From Nautilus pompilius (taxonomy: Eukaryota > Mollusca > Cephalopoda > Nautilida > Nautilidae), in assembly GCA_018389105.1 (NCBI GenBank), contig JACATO010000991.1, positions 870,001 through 934,000 of the forward strand: a stretch of 64,000 nucleotides of DNA, written 5' to 3'. The position numbers were made by a program, and so were the translations under genes. The notes below the pieces were generated by a model. The model was not told where the DNA came from. It searched no databases and saw nothing but the letters and a program-made list of their open reading frames with translations. How positions within the stretch are numbered: the first letter of the stretch is position 1; the number at the start of each line of letters is the position of its first letter. Shown piece by piece: positions 61,925 through 64,000 of the stretch.

Positions 61925-63601
61925 ATGAAGAGGAGGAGCGGTAATAGTTTTGCATGCACTTTTGTCATGTTGATTCCTGTCATCTTCATGAGAGGAACCG
62001 AGGGGGTTATTAAGGACGGCCAGCAGCCGGTCGAATTCAAGCGACTCGTGTCCGACATGAGGATACTGATGCAGGAGTCGACAGAGAACAGGATGGATAT
62101 TGGGTTTCTGAAGACCACCTTGGCAGAGAAACAGCTCGAGTTGTCCCGGGTGAGGGAGGAGCAGCGGAGACAGAGGAAGGAGATCGACCTGCTCCAGGAG
62201 AACTGGCGGAGAGATCGGGCCGAGCTGGATGAGCTGAAACTGCGACTTGGAAGAAACGGAGTCGGCAAAGGGAGCCCCGCGGAGACGGTCGAGCAGCGCA
62301 GAGATCCGGGCTCGGTGTCCAGCAGCGCATCTCGGAGAGTGGATCGGCTGGAGAACAGGCTGAACGACTTCAAGACGAAAGCCAGCCTGCACCTGCAGAA
62401 CCTGAGAGCGACGCTGACGGACGGAAAACGCTGGAGGATGAAGTTCGCGCTGAATGAAAGCCGGTGCTGTGCGCTCAAGCGGAACCTCACACAGCAAGTG
62501 CGGACAAGCGTCGAGAAAATCAACCACCTCGGATCGAACGTGTCGCGCAACGAGCAGGGAACACGTGACTTGTGGGAAGTAGCGACATCCCTGAAGAACA
62601 TAGTGGACGAACAGGAGAAAAGTCTGGCGAATTTAAGGGAAAACCTGACTTCCCTGTGCAGGGCAACTCGATGTGTGGAAGGCCTTCCAGATAGACCCAG
62701 CCCTGCGAAAGAGGGAGGAGGTAAGTTCGTCTGGCCATTTTGAGATCTTAAATAACCCGCGGAGAACATCCTTCTGTGCAGCTTCTGCATCTTTCTAGAA
62801 ATAGGGTTTTAAGCGGCTCGCGGGGCAAAACGGGGCATTCCGGTAGGTGAGCGGTTGATTTAGTGGGTACAGACAGCCAAGTCAGCGAGTCTACCTGCAG
62901 CTCTCAGGGTTGACCTTTCAAAGAGCCTCTTCTTTCACCTGCGACAATATTTTGGATAAGCCGAGAGACCAATGGAATATACAGCGAGAAATCTTCGTAT
63001 GATTCTATGGGCTCCTGTTGATGGCTGGACTCGGCATCTACAGAGAAACGTGCGGTCTCGGTGTGGCCCCCATTCCTGGCGTGAAAGGGGGCTAACGCCT
63101 CATCTATTCAAATGAAAAGATTTCCTGACTTTTGTAATTCCATACCTAACTTATTCTTCCACCTGGATGTAGATTTAGTCAACGGATTTGTCCTCACAGA
63201 GGGGGATACTGAAGAGCGAGACGGTTCCTTGCTTCAGAGCCCCTGCGGCTCAACTTGTGCCGACTGACACGGATATTATCGATAAAAAAGGTGAAGAGAC
63301 GACTCAGACGGTATACAGAGGGTTAATTCCCTCGGATGGTAAACCATTTTATCTTAAAAATATAGCAAAATGGAAGTTTGTAGGAGTATTGATTTGTCAC
63401 CGATGTCTTTAATAGATGAGACGCGATGTCCTGTTGGGAAGGACTACCGGTTTGTGTCCAAACTCCATCTGTGCTACAAACACCATTCCGCTCCAAGAAA
63501 TCGACAGGAAGCCATACAAGCCTGCAAGCAGGAGGGCGGCCATCTCCTGAGGATTGACACAGCAGAGAAAAATAATTTCATGAAGAATGAGGCCAAAAAA
63601 T
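61925..63601 (+). CDS. Secreted coiled-coil C-type lectin, first two exons (3' end outside window)
   Basis: Exon 1 (61925-62720) starts MKRRSGNSFACTFVMLIPVI, a signal peptide, and then carries a long charged helical region with heptad patterns at about residues 36-107, 134-180 and 205-250 (for example QRRQRKEIDLLQENWRRDRA), four N-glycosylation sequons and a Cys pair. It ends in phase 1 at a perfect donor, GTAAGT. Exon 2 (63416-63601) follows an acceptor TTTAATAG; its first two bases complete an Asp codon in frame. It encodes DETRCPVGKDYRFVSKLHLC, then AIQACKQEGGHLLRIDTAEK, the first half of a C-type lectin domain with its conserved cysteines. The donor GTAAGT at 63602 is phase 1. The terminal lectin exon(s) lie beyond 64000. 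The architecture suggests an oligomeric secreted recognition protein; the ligand is unknown. Confidence 0.85.
62721..63415 (+). other. Intron 1 of the coiled-coil lectin gene
   Basis: 695-bp intron with GTAAGT donor and TAATAG acceptor. A frame from 63188 inside it (SSQRGILKSETVPC) has an acceptor-like CACAG in front but cannot be joined in phase without a stop. Confidence 0.7.
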
Positions 63602-64000
63602 GTAAGTTTTGTTGCTGTTTTTCCTGTTGTGAAAGGGTTAGTTAAACGTGTATATGGTTGTGTTCGGCAAGTCTACAATAACCTGATTATTTAATGTCTG
63701 GTTTGCGCAGCAGTTGGGGCAAAGTTCACTGTGCGAGAGACTAACCCATTTATAATATAATTAAATAGAGAACATCTGAAAAAGGCAGAGCTGTTTGTTA
63801 AGTACCAGACTAAGAGTAAGGAATCATTAAAGAATGGCAAGAGGCTTTGTTCAATACAATAGGTTTAGCCGAAACCCTGTTCTTACAACTAATCTGTCCA
63901 GAGCTGGGAGAATTTTTACGAACACTGCTGGCATCATCCACTCAAAACTACTGTTAAGGAGAAGTGCAGTAGGAACAATATTCAGGAAGTTGCTGAAGTT
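63602..64000 (+). other. Start of intron 2 of the lectin gene
   Basis: No exon recognised before the window ends. AT-rich without repeats. Confidence 0.6.

Noticed and set aside
61718..62790. Minus-strand frames of 269 and 310 codons opposite the lectin exon
   Set aside because: Antisense shadows of a GC-rich coiled-coil exon; the plus strand has signal peptide, coil, splice sites and matching phase.

Overview
The window looks like animal genomic DNA: intron-containing genes, GT-AG splice sites, secreted and coiled-coil C-type lectin exons, Tc1/mariner, hAT and Ty3/gypsy relics, and very many simple-sequence and minisatellite arrays. A lophotrochozoan, probably a mollusc, is my best guess from the style of the gene families; the sequence does not prove it. 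Most of the window is non-coding. Long open frames inside the GA, CA, ATT and CTCCTGG arrays are repeat artefacts.

Layout. (1) 1-5 kb, minus strand: two exons that join in phase 2 and encode a signal peptide followed by a segment with the insulin B-chain spacing Cys-x11-Cys and a Lys-Arg cleavage site. The A-chain exon would lie off the left edge. (2) 5-26 kb: no gene recognised; GC/CpG-rich DNA broken by microsatellites, a 32-bp minisatellite beside a 347-bp TA-flanked MITE-like element, and a 14-15-bp minisatellite made of about 45-50 GATA-type motifs. (3) 26.7-39.6 kb: a transposon graveyard with Tc1/mariner and hAT fragments, a nearly complete 1,539-bp Tc1-like element with 226-bp inverted repeats, a second hAT relic and a decayed Ty3/gypsy pol. 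A weak candidate first coding exon sits at 32.7 kb. (4) 39.7-49 kb: an AT-rich stretch with a CARD-like exon, a C-type lectin terminal exon (+), and on the minus strand two C-type lectin domain exons, a CpG-decayed coiled-coil exon relic, a minisatellite and a GC-rich signal-peptide plus coiled-coil exon. (5) 49.3-61.6 kb: a direct tandem duplication of about 5.9 kb, each copy holding one minus-strand gene for a secreted-signal, multi-pass membrane protein of about 806 residues that I do not recognise. (6) 61.9 kb to the right edge: a plus-strand gene with signal peptide, long coiled coil and the first half of a C-type lectin domain; its last exons lie beyond the window. It is head to head with the second membrane-protein copy.

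The two membrane-protein copies carry complementary single-base lesions. Copy 1 keeps its signal peptide but has an extra base in the body. Copy 2 has an intact body but lacks one base in the signal peptide. Either both are recently broken or the assembly has indel errors. Together with the coiled-coil lectin exons on both sides, the right third reads as a turning-over cluster of secreted and membrane recognition-type genes. That functional reading is inference from architecture and arrangement only.
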